In this document: one piece after another, positions 24,398 to 38,400 of the stretch
Layout of the letters: each line of letters opens with the position of its first letter
How positions within the stretch are numbered: the first letter of the stretch is position 1
Assembly (NCBI RefSeq): GCF_030272615.1
Contig: NC_081408.1
Location: forward strand, 403,921,389-403,985,388
Length of the DNA stretch: 64,000 nt
Direction of reading: 5' to 3'
From: Cryptomeria japonica
Lineage: Eukaryota; Streptophyta; Pinopsida; Cupressales; Cupressaceae
Notes under the pieces: generated by a model
What the model was told of the DNA's origin: nothing
The model's input: only the letters and a program-made list of their open reading frames with translations
Database searches by the model: none
Position numbers and translations under genes: made by a program

Positions 24398-25974
24398 TGT
24401 AATGCCCCGCCAGGAACCCTAAAGGAAACAACACAACTAGGCAACTAAAGGGTGAAATAAAAAAAATTTAAAGACTAAGTGCACTAACTATAACAATTGC
24501 ACGTTTAATAACACAACGGAAGACTAACACATGATTTCCTAAGGGTTACCAACGAAGATTAATTGTAGATTATATTAACACCATGGTTAATCCAATTGTC
24601 CATTTAATTAGATAAAGTAAATGTTTAAGTTCAAAACTACACATACATCTAAATTCCATAATGAAAGAAATCAAAGTATTCCAATGCATTCAATTTATCC
24701 ATAAATCATTTATACATAAGATCCAAGCAACTGAATTAACATACATTCCACTGACATAATATTACAATATCCATAAATACATGGCTTCCAATAATACCAC
24801 GGATTACAAAGTTACAATATCAAGGTTACATAAAAGTTGATACAATGACCACAAGGTCTCAACTGAACAATGATCCCGAACAAGAGCTGGTACATGAACC
24901 ACGAACAAAGAACATCAGCGAAGCCTTTCCTCACCTGAAGATACAATCCAGAACATCCGATGGGAAGTGGCACTACCACCCGACGATGTGATTCTGAAAT
25001 GGAACCACCCCACCGTGCTAGGAGATAGTAGAAAACCCTCAAGCAAGCAAAGTAAGACAAGTACGAAAGGACTACAAGACTCAGCAAACATCTATGTAAC
25101 TCAACTCACAAAACACAAATGACTCTAAGGAGAGAGTGTCATCGCATGTCTTACGGTGGATACCATGGTACAGCCTCCATAGGTCTTGGCCCCCATCCTA
25201 GGTTTCTCCTGGAAACCTCTCCCGAGCCTCCAAGTCTCATGCAGACCCTACCAATCCTTTCGTGAAGACAAGGTGGTAAGTTTGTCATTCCAGGCCTTCT
25301 CGTTGCATTATGAGCCCTATACTAGCACTACACCTATGCACGAGGTACATTATCTTAATTAATATTTATCTCACTCCCCCCCAATATATTATTAGGTTAT
25401 CACTTTTTAACTGACTTTCGACGGGTTATCCTGTCATCCACTTCGGGCACAGCCCCCACTCGAAAGCCACTCTCTCATAGGACACTAACAGGAAAGGTCT
25501 CTCTACGAGAACTCTATGGCGAAACAGACAGTCATAATTAATCCTGACAAACCACAAGTGAAGGATACACAATCACTAACCCAAGATTGACCATTTGGAC
25601 AAAACACACAATGACTCACATCAACGGGGTTATACAACAACACCTGACCAAGGAGATTTATCAACATATGACATAATGACAACTCAACCAGAATAGCAAC
25701 GAAATTAAGCTTGATTGCAAACACCATTTACACAAGATCCTAATACAGACAATTTTTTCTTTAAACAGCCAAAAGCATAAATAACTTGCAATTAAAGATT
25801 TTCCAGAAAATAAGAAAATACAACTATATTAATACAAAGAAATCAATTTTGTCATTTGTCCAATAAAGTTAAATAAAATCACATAAAAATTAACCCCCTA
25901 ATTATATGTTCATGATTAATTTACAAATAAACCCGATTAGATTATATCAATAATCTAAATTAAATTCCAAATTA

Positions 25975-25979
<5 letters not shown>

Positions 25980-26062
<83 letters not shown>
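25980..26062. repeat. (AT)n microsatellite
   Basis: About 41 uninterrupted AT dinucleotides within the solo LTR. Confidence 0.95.
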
Positions 26063-26065
<3 letters not shown>

Positions 26066-27152
26066 ATTAAAACATATAATAAAAAGATGGTTTAATTTGA
26101 AATATCTTTCATTTCCAAAATAACATAATTAAAACCACAGAAAATACTATATACATATATATATATATAATATTTTTTTTTTTTATTTTTTTATCACTTT
26201 TTTTTTTTTTTTTTTTTTTAATTAATTTTTATTTTAATTAATTTTTTTTATTATTATTATTTTTAATTAATTTTTTTTTTTAATACAACAACATAAAAAT
26301 AATTTTCCAATTCCAATAAAATTCACTTCCACAAAATTTTATTTAATGTAATTTTTTTTTAAATAATTAAATAAACTATTTTTTTTCCAAAATTAAATAA
26401 CCCAATAAATTTAATTAATGATTAAATTTATTTCTATAATAACTAATTATATCACAGAGATACACAAATATTAAAAAGGACTACCATAGCCAAATATCGA
26501 AACAAAAATCAAACAAAAAGGAATGATTTCTCTGGTAAATCCCATTCCTCCCAAATCTTGCAATTTCCATGCACAATAAAAATCTTGGCGAAATTTGTCA
26601 TAATAATTTTTCCTAGTTTTCTTAAAATTTAATCTACAAACACCCAGGAAATCACTTCTTTCCATAAACTAGAAATTAACTTTAGGAATGGACTTTAGCC
26701 AAGAACAAGAAATAATCAAACAGGATTTTAAATTTGACAAACATCTTAACACACACATCATTCAGAAAAATAAAAGAAATAAAATATTTTCTTTAAAACA
26801 AGCAATCAAACAAAGCCACCAAACCTAGTATAGCTTTCTTGGAAGAAATTTGTAGAAGAGAACCAATCCTTCAACAAGCTTCCAAATAAATTTCTCTTCA
26901 CCTAAATCTCTGACCTGTTTTCTGTCTCCCTAAAATAAAGACATATTCCCCTATTTAAACTAAAATTCTAGGTTCAATAGTTTTTTCTCAAAAACCTAAA
27001 TTTAGAATAAAAGTAATTTTATTTTCTTTCTAATTTTATAACAAAAAATAAGCTAACATGCAATAATTAAAAATCATTATTCTTTCTTTTTTTTTCTCAT
27101 GCAAATTAATTAATTTTCTAAATAAAGAATTAAAACAATACTTTAATTCTAA

Positions 27153-27160
27153 TTAATTCT

Positions 27161-27223
<63 letters not shown>

Positions 27224-27245
27224 TCCTTTTATTTATTTATTTATT
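27153..27245. repeat. (TTTA)n microsatellite
   Basis: More than 20 TTTA units with one interruption (TCCTTT) near 27224. Confidence 0.9.
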
Positions 27246-28067
27246 TAAAATTTTAGGAAACAATAAATATAATTAATCTAATTTATTTTTCCACTAAAAT
27301 TTCAATAAAATATATTTCTAATATCATGCAGCTTGCAACTTAATTTAATTATTTCTTTTAATTAACTAAATTTATAATCTCAATGCATAAACAATTCAAC
27401 TATGAGACAATTTCATAAACTTGATTAATTAATTAATTCAAATTTACAAAAACACACAACTGAGCAAATCAAAGCAAAGACTCATAAGAAGATCAAGCGA
27501 CAAAATACGAAGGCTGAACTAACTGACAGGATGACCAATTGACGACACTCACACGAGTATAACTGAGTAAAATAGGGTCAACTACTATCTCCTCCACTTC
27601 CATCAGAAAATATAAGGCACACTCAGACTTGTGAAGCCAGGTGGAGACGATACCCCGTACCTACCCGATACTTGTATCTGCAATATCCTGCATCACCGAA
27701 CCACACGTGCATATATACAATATAGAAAACACGGTATACACACCGATGAAGGAAAATCACGACATTCCATGCCTCACCGAAATGAGTGAAGGAAAATCGT
27801 CCCCTTGCATCCAATACACTTGCAGACACACAACATAGAATTCCACATTGCATAAATAAAGTAAAATGTCAGTACATAGCAATAATCCATAAAATGCCAT
27901 AAATCACAAGTACTGAAATACTGCAAATAAATTATGCATCTCATATCCAGATAAAGCATGAAATAATGTCATAAAAATCTGAATAACACATCATGGTAAT
28001 GTATCCACTGAAAACAAACAATAATAAACTATGAGTCTAAAGAGTTCAAACGAGTAGGGGTACTACA

Positions 28068-28842
28068 TGGTAGATAGATTTCCTAAAATGGTGCATTTCA
28101 TACCCTGCAAGAAAACTAGTGATGCCACTAACATTGCAAATTTGTTCTTTAAAGAAGTAGTGAGATTTCATGGAATTCCCAAAAGTATCATTTCTGATAG
28201 GGATACTAAGTTTGTGGGTCATTTTGGGAGGACCCTATGGAAGAAATTGGGCACAAATCTGAGTTTTATTTCTGCTTACCACCCCCAAACGAATGGTCAA
28301 ACAGAGCTTGTTAATCGAAGCCTTGGTAATATGTTGAGATGTCTTGTTGAAAAAACACCGAGTACTTGGGATCTAGATCTGGCTCAAGATGGGTTTGCAT
28401 TTAATGATTCTCCTAATCGCAATACTAGATTTAGTCCATTCTATGTTGTATATGGTATGCATCCAAGGGGAGTGTTTGAATTGAGAGATCTTGTTGATAT
28501 GAACAAGCGTAGTGCAGCAAGTGAAGAGTTTGCTAAACTCATACATGATCTACATGAAGAGGTCAAGATGAACATTGAATCTAGTAATCAGCAGTATAAA
28601 TAGCATGTTGACAAGAAACGAAGGGAACTTCATTTTCAGATTGGAGACCTTGTCTTCGCTCATCTTCGTAAAGAGAGGTTTCCTACTAGTGTTTACAATA
28701 AACTTCAGATGAAGAAAGTAGGTCCTTGTAAAGTTCCCAAAAAATTCTCTGTTGATGCATATGAAATAGCTCTGCCTTCAAATTTGAGCATCTCCCCTAT
28801 TTTTAATGTAGCAGATCTTTATCCATATAGAGGAGATGGATA
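28068..28842 (+). pseudogene. Gypsy integrase core and C-terminal part
   Basis: It continues the frame broken at 24397: VDRFPKMVHFIPCKK, SIISDRDTKFVGHF (a core aspartate), ISAYHPQTNGQTELVNRSL (core glutamate) and the C-terminal LHFQIGDLVFAHLRKERFP. One stop near 28601 and another near 28840 occur. The tail reads NVADLYPYRGDG, which normally ends gypsy integrases. Confidence 0.88.
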
Positions 28843-29099
28843 GGAAGATGTAGTTGAGACAGAGATACTATTCAGTCTAGAACAACAAGGAACTACTTCC
28901 ACTCCATCAAAAATAGAATGCATTCTTTATAAACAATTGTTGAAGAAGACAGGGCAAAAAGTATTTCAAATATTTGTTTAAGTGGCAGCCTCGTCTCATG
29001 GAGGATTCTTCTTGGCTCACTAAACCAGAGATCATTCAGCTAGGTCATACTATTTCAAATCTCATGAGTAGGAGCTCATGATTCTTTCTCTGCCTGAGG

Positions 29100-29879
29100 T
29101 GTTTGATGCAGGGACATCCCCTTTCCTTGGTTTTTTGGTGTTTTGTTTTCTTTCAATTCTCGTTTTGGTTTTGTTTTTTTTTTGTTTTATTCCTATCGCA
29201 ATTTCTTCATGTTCCTGTCACAAGTTTGTTTGTGTTGGTTCATGTTCTGGCTCTTGTCTTAACCGTGACAAGAAGTTGTGTTTGCAACTGAGTTCAATGA
29301 CCTGAGTAACAATTGGCATTTGCACACGTTGGCAGTCAGTTACCTTGGCCATGTTGGTAGCCATTAATCAACCAAAAGAAACTTCCCTCTATAAGAATGG
29401 AGTTTGTTGATGAGTTGGGGGTTGGTCAGTCTAGGACAAGCATTGGTCGATTCACACAAAGCAGAGTGGTTTGTTGGTCATGGAGACAAGAACCAATCAA
29501 AGCATAGAATAAACTAACTAGAGTTAATGGTCAATCGGCCAATTAGGGAAGAAGGCCATAGCAGCCTGTAAAAGGTTTTATGTTCATGCATTTTTATATT
29601 GCAAACAGACTAACACCCCTGAGGGGTCGAATAACTCTTAGTTTGTTTTGAACATTGTGTAAGGAGAAAGTTTTTGTTCATCGTTCTCTATATGGAACTA
29701 AGTTTTGTTTCCTATCACATTTGGGAACAGAATGTTATGTAAATGATTCTCAGGTTCAAACATTGTGTAGTTGATTCACGGGTTAATTATAGAACTTCCT
29801 ATCATTATTGCTCTGTCTAATTACTTGTGAGTTCTTGTGTGTGTTCTATTGATTTAGTGATCAGCAAGGTGTACCATCA
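29100..29879 (+). repeat. Gypsy 3' LTR
   Basis: Direct repeat of 19991-20787, beginning near TGTTTGATGCAGGGACATCC and ending GTGTACCATCA. The start may lie as early as 29091 (TGCCTGAGG). No clean polypurine tract was seen before it. Confidence 0.8.
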
Positions 29880-30400
29880 AGTTTTGGTGTTGGGTTTGTT
29901 GTAGATGGAATCAATTGTTGGTACTAACACAACTCAATGTAATCATGGTGTGATATCTAATCCTTTGAAATGCCTTTAGAAGATTTGGGATCTAAGGTTT
30001 TGGATGCACAAAAGCATTATGCCCAAATTATTTAAATATGCAAATTTAAATATCACTTGCAATTTTTTCTACAGCTTCATTCTTGGGTTTCATAACATTA
30101 GTTAATCCTTTCATAATCATTTGATACCCACGTTCCCAAGGGTTTTTTGTCATTACTTGTGAACTAATGATTGACTAAAATAAAAATTTGCTTAAAGTCT
30201 ATGATCTTAGGGGAAGGTAGTCTAATTGATGAAGCCATGGTACTCGAATTTTAATCCCATTTTAGAAAATATTGTCTAAAATTTATGTATGGTGTGTTTA
30301 TCTTATCTTCCATTATAGTTTTGGGTCAATTTTAGTTTAGGATCTGTGGACAATACTCTCAATTATTTTTTTATTCGTTTCTTAAAAAATAATAGCTTGA
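29880..30400. other. Intergenic, no gene recognised
   Basis: AT-rich sequence to the right of the gypsy 3' LTR. No open frame or repeat stood out. Confidence 0.5.
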
Positions 30401-30640
30401 CATATCTTACCTTTTTCTCTCATTCAAGTTGAAATTGATGTCTCCAAGGGCTTAAAGTGGAGGATCAAATTTGGAAATAATTAAGTTAGATTATCAAAAG
30501 TTGGTGTTTGGTGTTATAGATAGTTCTCCTTGAGAAAAGTCCAATTCTCGTTGTCATGATACATGGTGGAAAGATATAAATCATTCTAATTCATTAGTTC
30601 GAGGGAAGTCAAGATGTCTCTAAAGTCTCTACCTTTGGTT
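30400..30640 (+). pseudogene. LINE ORF1 remnant
   Basis: Two short pieces match the ORF1 proteins at 41986-43347 and 49164-50343. VEIDVSKGLK corresponds to VELDVSKGLP, and further on CHDTWWKDINHS corresponds to the AWWKDATTNH that follows the zinc knuckle. Everything between is decayed. It is sense-oriented here, unlike the others. Confidence 0.4.
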
Positions 30641-32340
30641 GGGGTGCATCCTCCTTTATATGCTCCCACTTCTTTAACCCTTCCTTCTCTTGAATTTGCT
30701 AAAGTATACCTCCAAAGGATTATTCTGCTAAGACGGGCTTAGAGGTTCCTAATTGACTTTCAGGTCTCTCTTTGGCCTTCCCTTTTTGGGTTTCTTTTCA
30801 ACCTCCTTAGTTGCATTCCAAGAAGCATGCTTTAGTAGCATTGACTACCTCTTCTTGAACCTCCCCCTTAGATTATCAAGAAATATGTCCTCTTCTACAT
30901 CTTCCTTGTGGCTTGTGGCTTTTGATTCCTCTTATGGGCCTGTCAATTGTTAACAAGTTCTTGATGTCTTGGGTGGGTATAATTGTGATTAGGATGTCTA
31001 GACAATATATTGTATAAAAAAATCTAGAAAGAAGGAATATTTTCAATTAGTTTTAAGATCTTTTAAGACTCAACGTTATGTCCTTGGGCTTTTTTTTCCT
31101 ACAACACCTTTATTTGGATTGATCATGAAGGCCTCTTGTATGTCATTTATGTGACTCTATTCTCTCATACTTATTTTTTAGGTTGGGGCTTAATAATAGA
31201 TTCCTAGAATTTATCTAAAAATATATTACTCAAATGATAATGACCTAATACATAAGATTCATTTTCCATAATAAATAACTAAATAAAAAATAATCTGCCC
31301 CATTATCCTAAAACTAAATAATCTAATATTCAAATGTCATCATAATTTAAAATATCAAGGTCATTTAAAGTGGGTATTGCACTAAATGATTCAATAATGA
31401 ATTTTAAAAAAATTTCATTTATACAATATTTCAACGCACATATAAATACATTTCACACTAAATTGATCAAAATAAAAATTAATAAGACAAAAATTGTCAT
31501 AAATCAAGACAAAAATTTGAATTTGAAAATTTAAAAGTCAAATTTATATCCAAAATGTAAACTAGATCCACACCTAAAAATTGTTCTTGGAAAGAAATAA
31601 ACAATTAATGATTGAAACTTATTCACGTCTTTAAAAAAAAGTGATCTTATAAAGAAATAAACAATTAACTATCGAAATTCATCCACACCTAAAGAATTGA
31701 ATTGATCTTGTCTAAGGAAAACTGATCGAATTGATCTTGTCACGGAATAAACAATTAACTGATCGAAATTCATCTCTCGGAATATGAAAGATAAGATCAA
31801 AGTAACCACCAACATTGACAGATACATACCACTTATATCGATCGTACCAACCAAAATAATCCAAAAAGGGAAAAAAACATTAGGTACCCTTACAATATTT
31901 TAAAGAGCAGTTATGGTAAACTCACATATAATACAGCCTTTGAACAAGTCACCGTTGAATGGAAAAGCCCCTGGTTTCATGCATCAAATTCCAGAACATG
32001 GGTTAAGTCCAATTGACAGCGATTTGAACCAAAAAAAATTAAAAAAGATGTCTGCCTTTACCTTTCCACCATAATACGTTTGCCTTGGAAGGTTTTCTGT
32101 TAATCCTTTTTTTCTTAAATGATTACGTAATTTGCTTGGTTTATTCGATGAGCCAATTTAGTTCATGATGGAGTTGTTGAAAGTATATAATATATCCACT
32201 TATACTTAGCTGTTGTCATGGTAACGCCTACTCCAAACAAACTCGTGATAACACATATTCTACTTACCAACTACGCCTATTCTTTAATAATTTGACTCTT
32301 TCTTAAAGTATATCCCTTATGATAAGCATTGTGAAGAAAA
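30640..32340. other. Upstream flank of the b561-DOMON gene
   Basis: No gene was recognised. The sequence is AT-rich, with a short repeat of AAACAATTAA-CT-ATCGAAATTCAT near 31661-31680 and 31749-31772. Confidence 0.4.
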
Positions 32341-32343
32341 TAG

Positions 32344-32354
32344 TCTATAAATGG
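32344..32354 (+). promoter_or_regulatory. TATA box of the b561-DOMON gene
   Basis: TCTATAAATGG stands about 80 bases before the start codon at 32429, a usual plant spacing for a short 5' leader. Confidence 0.6.
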
Positions 32355-32428
32355 TCTGTACCGGTGCGATTTGTGGGATTTGAGAAACACAATTTCTCAA
32401 TTGGAATTTCTTTGCTGATCAGCTATCT

Positions 32429-35400
32429 ATGATGAAGTTTGAGAAATGGCTGGTTCAGAGGATGGTTTTCATCTTCACTTTGCTGGTGATTGTGAATGGC
32501 CAGACTGATACCTGTACTGGGAACTCTCAAGTCTTTTCAAGCTTGAATGCTTCTGCTTTACCATTTGATAAATCGGCCCTGCATTGCAGTTCTGTTTGGA
32601 GTAGTTACAATTATGTCTTAAGGGTATGTCTACTTTCAGCATTATGTTTTTTAATTTTCTTCTTGTTAATGGATAATAGTTTGGAGTACCATGTCAATGG
32701 AAATGTTTTAAGGTTTAATGGGTCGTCTGTATATGGCAATCCACTTAGAATATCGATAATCTTTTTTATAGAGGATTTTATATTGTCATAAAATTACATT
32801 GTTATTTGGTATGGGAGTACAAGTTTATGTTGATATTTTTGATTAAGAGTGAAGAATGGAGGGGTATCCATTCGGTCAAAGTCACCTATCACGTTTGGTA
32901 CGGGAGCATGAGTCTATGTTGATGTTTTTGTAACTGAGAGTCAAAAATTGAGGGGGGTATCCATTCCGTCAAAGTCACCCACGAAATAATCTCAACCTGA
33001 TCCCTTATATCATACCTTTGGAGGTTTGACCTTGATAAATGGAGTAATCGAAGAACATACCATTTTCCCATCAATTATACTCAACCAATTAAACCACAAC
33101 CTTTTGATAACATCAACCATTTGATTATATGGAAAAAGATGTAAAATTCATAATAGATTTATATTGTTTAAGAGATAATTAAGAAATGAATCACTGTGCT
33201 GGTCGTTGTGAATGGCCAGTCTGATACCTGTACTGGGAACTCACAAGTCTTTTCAAGCTTGAATGCTTCTGCTTTACCATTTGGTAAATCGGTCCTGCAT
33301 TGCAGTCCTGTTTGGAGTAGTTGCAATTATGTCTTAAGCGTATGTCTACTTTCAGCATTATGTTTTTTAATTTTCTTCTTGTTAATGAATAATAGTTTGC
33401 AGTGCCATGCCAATGGAAATGTTTTAAGGTTTAATGGATTGCCTGTATATGGCAAACCACTTGAATATCAGCAATCTTTTTATGAAAAAGATTTTATATT
33501 GTTCATAAAATTATTTTGTTATTTGGTATGGAAGTGTAAGTTTATGTTGATATTTTTAAATTTTTTTGATTTGAGTGAAGGGATTGAAAGGGTATTCATT
33601 CAGTAAAAGTCATCCATGATGTTTGGTACGGGAGCACGAGTCTATGTTGATGAATTTTTTACTGACAGTCAAGGATTGAGGGGCGTATCCATTCCGTCAG
33701 AATCACCCATGAGATAATCTCAGCCTCATTCCTTATATCATACTTTTGGGGGTTTGAACTTGGTGGATAGAGTAATCCAGAAACATACCATTACCCCCAT
33801 CAATTGTACTCAACCAATTAAACCACAACCACCCTTTGATAACATCAACAATTTAATTATGTTAAAAAAAACTGTAAAATTCATAATAGATTTATATTGT
33901 GTAAGAGGCAATTAAGAAATGAATGACAGTTTTGTCAAATTTTAGTACTAGGCTACTAATTTGATGAAGGTAAAGTTAAATTTATAGGTTCCAACCTGTT
34001 CAGCAGGCCTACTTGGGAATATGGGAACCGCTTAGGATCAAACTTGGATTATATATAGATGATAATGCCAATCCACCTATTACCTTGAGGTAATACTCCC
34101 TATTTTTCATGAATTAGATTGGAGCGAATCTTACCAATCCATCTAAGGATTCCCCTGTTCCTCCAACTAAGCTTCTAGTATGCATAGCCTTGAGAATCCC
34201 ACACCTCGAGGTGGTACCCTTGTTTCTTCTGACCAAGTTTTGACTTTGGAGTATGGGACTTCTTTTTTTTCCCTCAATTTGAGTTAGTGAGGCCAAGTGC
34301 TCAATCTCTATCTCAGAGTCTGAGACTGATTAGAATACCAGAGCTCAAGGTTGTTCTGTGGAGATTTTCTTCGAAAGCAGAATGTATACCGGTTGCCCAA
34401 GGCTAGGGATTTCCCAGGCAACTTGGAGATTAGGACAAGGCAGTACTTGCTCTTCTATCTGTTGTATGGCAGGGGAAAACTATTTTTGGAATGATATTAT
34501 GATTCATCCCAGATGTCATGTATCAATTAGAAAGGACCTTATTTAGAGGGAAGATGGGGCAGAATTATTTAAGATAATCCTGTAAAGGCAACTTGTATTG
34601 TGTTGTAGATCTTGATTTGCACTACTAAATACCATCATTTCATTAGAGTGATAAAATTCAATGTAATAGATCCTCTTCTGCTGGGTATGACTTTCTGCAT
34701 TCCATTCCTGATTAGATCGTAACTCCAGTATTCCAAAGAGTGAGTCAAAGTCCTTATTCCTCTTAGAGAATTACCCACCTAAGGGTAAATTGTTCTGATT
34801 TTTGGGAAGTGAAAATAGGTGTAATAGATTTCTTTTGGTGATATTGTTCTAAATTGGTTTTCTATCATCTATCAACTGCTTTGTCTTCAGATTTATATGC
34901 TCTTTTCTATATAAAATTGTCATTTTAGCATTAAAATGTTAAACTGTAGTTAATTCATGCATAACGATTCTTTCAAAGCTCTTCTGTGAAAACATTCTCC
35001 AGCAGGGTATTCAAAGCCAGAGGCCACCCGATTCCTGTGACTTAGAATTACACCTTATCACAGGAAGGATTGACCCAGCTAATTGAATGGTAAAATCCAA
35101 TAATCCCACCTCTGCATACCCAGCAATATTAATTGAACTACTCAGGCAGCCTTTGTCTCAAATCTGAAGTTTGGAGAAGTAATTGTATTAGGACAGATAA
35201 TTGCCCAACAATTTTGGTGTAATAGCAGATCAAATGCTTGACTGATTCATGCGCTTGGACTTCTACCTGCACCACCTCAATTAATTATGCCCATTCATTA
35301 ATGCATCTTCAAAGTCTGCTGACGAGGGCTATCCATCGACTTGATGAATGGTGTGTTTGCGTAGTTTTTCCCTGTTGTTTGTGTAGGCTAGGTTTTGTGT

Positions 35401-38400
35401 TAAAGGCTAATAGCAAACAGGTGATTTCTCACTATACTTTCCCTGTCCTTATTTAATTTTGTCTGCTGTGGGATGGTGCTCTGTAATTTTGCGCTTTTTC
35501 ATCTATCACAATTAATATTTTCTAATCGTTACAAATGTTGCAGAATTCAGTCTTTGTCATGAATGGAAAAATTGTTCTTGTACTGAAATTGGCAATAGAT
35601 TTCTATGCATATTTTTATTTCTGCTTCAGTTGTGTGAATTGTGAACCAAATGCCCTATTTTATTGCAGTATTCACAGAACAGCACAAATATATGGAGCTT
35701 CGTACTCTCTGCAACAAACAGGCAAAGCTGGATCGGAATAGGGTTTTCAAGCAGTGGTTCCATGGTGGGGTCTAGTGCAATCGTGGGTTGGGTAGACCAA
35801 AGTGGTTCTGGAGCAGTTAAACAGTATTATCTTGGAGGCCAATCAACACAGGCAGTTAATCCAGATCAGGGGAACTTGAACATAGTTAATAACTACACAA
35901 CTCTTATTGTTGAAGGATCTACTATTTACTTGGCCTTCCAACTACAATTCAGTACACCACTTACAGTGGCAAATATACTGTATGCTGTTGGACCTCAAAA
36001 TAGTTTCCCAGATTCTAATTACAGATTGACCGAACATCAGGCAAAAGTTGCAACTGTATTTGACTTCTCCACAGGTACTCTGGACTGCTCATCAAATTTG
36101 CTTTGGGGTTTAAGAAATTTTGGTTTACAGATCTAATTATACCACATTGTTTCAGGCACAGAATTTTTTTAAAGAGATGTGTATCATATTACTCAAAGAA
36201 ACTGAAAAAATTCATGAATCTTACCTCAGGGTTACATGAAAGGTCTCTTCACAGAAAGGCCACCATAGCTAATATAAGAGAGTCCTCCCTAGGGCTTTAC
36301 TCAACATCCATGTTTATATCCATGCATTGGGCTTATAAGTAACCCCAATTCTTGTATGAACAATCTTTAGTTCCCCCGTAATGATCGAGACACGTCTTGT
36401 TGAAACATATTCCATAAATGGTGTTTTTTCTAAAGCTCTTGTCAAGTGTTCTGAAAGTATTAAAACTACTTAATAATTTATCAGCATTTTTTTTATATTT
36501 TTTTGATACCTTCAAATTAAAGTTAATATAGGTGAGAAAAAAATTACTCAAAATTATGAAGTTGAGTTCACATAGTTTTTCATTGTAATTGTGATATTTA
36601 TTTTTTATGGAGTAATTTTGGTCATTTATAATATAATTTATTTCTTCTTTTTATTTTGTTTTGTAGGTGCATCATCACAATCAAGCTCTACAGACAACCT
36701 TAGAAAAAGTCATGGAGTTCTAGGTCTTATAGGTTGGGGTATTCTTCTTCCTCTAGGTGTCATCATAGCTCGACATTTTCGACAATGGGATCCAGCTTGG
36801 TTCTATCTACATATTGGATTTCAAATGGCTGGATTCATCCTTGGCATTGCGGGAATATCTTTGGGATTTAAACTATCTAACCGCTTGAGTACTGATGTTG
36901 ATACCCACAAAGCTATTGGAATAATTATGCTCGCAATAGGAGCCCTTCAGGTTTGTCTCTCCCCTATTTGATTTTCATCCATTTTAATTATTTGATTCTA
37001 CAAGTATTCTTATTATGGGAGCATTATATGCATGTGTACATACACATACACACACATAGGCTTGTATGCATGCCCTTTTGAGCTATTCACACTAAGAGGA
37101 GGGAGCTTTGAGTGTTTGTTGGGAGACCAAGGCACTCCTACTTTTAGGGACATGAAATCTTCCTAGTTGTGAACCTTGATTTTGCTTTTGTAGTGTCCTA
37201 TTTTGAGGACTTCAACATAATATTTAGTCATTTTTAATTTTGTGGGTCTAAAAGACCAATCACTTAGTTGACCTTGACTTTATCATGGGATTGAATTGAC
37301 GAGTTGACTTGTATGATAATTGTCCTTCCATCCACACATGATTTATTTCTTGAACAAATGTTGTACTAGTACGATTATAAATCAACCATGTAGTAGCACA
37401 TAAGACCTATAAGATAGAATTTGACCTACCATATTGTCCTAAATGTGTGTTTCACTTCATGTCAGGTTAATTTCTTTTACAAGAACTATGAAATAAATTA
37501 GAACATAACAAAATACAAAATTGAGAATACTTTTACCAAATGTTATACTAGTATGATTATAAATCAACCATGTAGTAGCACATAAGACATATAAGATAGA
37601 ATTCGACCTACCATATTTTCCTAAATGTGTGTTTCACTTTAGTGTCAGGTTAATTATTTCTTTTACATGAACTATGAAATAAATTAGAATATAACAAAAT
37701 TTAAAATTGAGAATACTTTTACCTAATTGACAACAAGTACAAGAGATAGAAACTAAAATTGGAAATAGAATTAAGCTATGGAAAATTTTGAGAAATGGAA
37801 CAAAAGCACCTACAAAATATTTAGATCTAGGTGAAAAAAAGAATCAAGGGGCAAAAAATAAGGTCATAGAAAATTTCGATCTCATTGTGAGAAGTTTTGA
37901 AAATCTAATGTTGATGGTTGATAAAATTTTATTTCATTGTCTAGCATGCATTGACATTGTTGCCACCCTTGGATACTATTGCTTGAAAATTTTTGGGACC
38001 AGTGACCTTCCTAGGCACTAATGTCTTAGTACCAAAAGGTCTTCAATTTTTTCAATTGGTCACCAAAAAATTCTAATAGCTTTCCTACTTGCAAATTCCA
38101 TATGTTGCACTTTAGAATCAAAATACTTTTAGTAGAATTTGGGGAGAAGATGAAAAGGGTGTGTTATTTGGTAGAATACCCTAGTTATTACTCCTAAGAC
38201 GACATTTTTAGCCTCAATAGTAACACTATGGGAAGATATAAGTGTGTGAAACCTGGTGAAAGTGTTAATGGTGGTGTGTTCAAAGATTGGGATTCCTAAA
38301 ACACAACCTCTATGGATAATTATAGGCTATGTTGGTGTGTGAGTGATAGAGAGTAGTTGAAGGAGATCATAAAAATAAGGAAAAGGAGCCCTCATATGAA

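Larger units (their letters stand above)
24398..28067. mobile_element. Solo LTR, 3670 bp, inserted in gypsy integrase
   Basis: It begins TGTAATGCCCCGCC and ends GGGGTACTACA. These are the short inverted ends typical of some large plant gypsy LTRs, with TG...CA termini, and the 5-bp duplication TGGTA flanks it. No significant coding frame, primer site or polypurine tract is present, so it is most likely a solo LTR. It includes very AT-rich stretches: an (AT)n run at 25980-26062, T-rich DNA at 26170-26290 and an interrupted TTTA repeat at 27153-27245. The gypsy reading frame is in phase on both sides once LTR and one TSD copy are removed. Confidence 0.85.
19991..29879 (+). mobile_element. Ty3/gypsy retrotransposon with two LTRs, dead and interrupted
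   Basis: Similar direct repeats at 19991-20787 and about 29100-29879 flank gag, protease, RT, RNase H and integrase in Ty3/gypsy order. The last 100 bases of the two LTRs differ at roughly one position in ten, so the insertion is old. The integrase is split by a 3670-bp solo LTR. Numerous stops and a few frameshifts inactivate it. No convincing TSD was found: AGTTT follows the 3' LTR and occurs near the 5' LTR, but not exactly at its edge. Confidence 0.88.
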
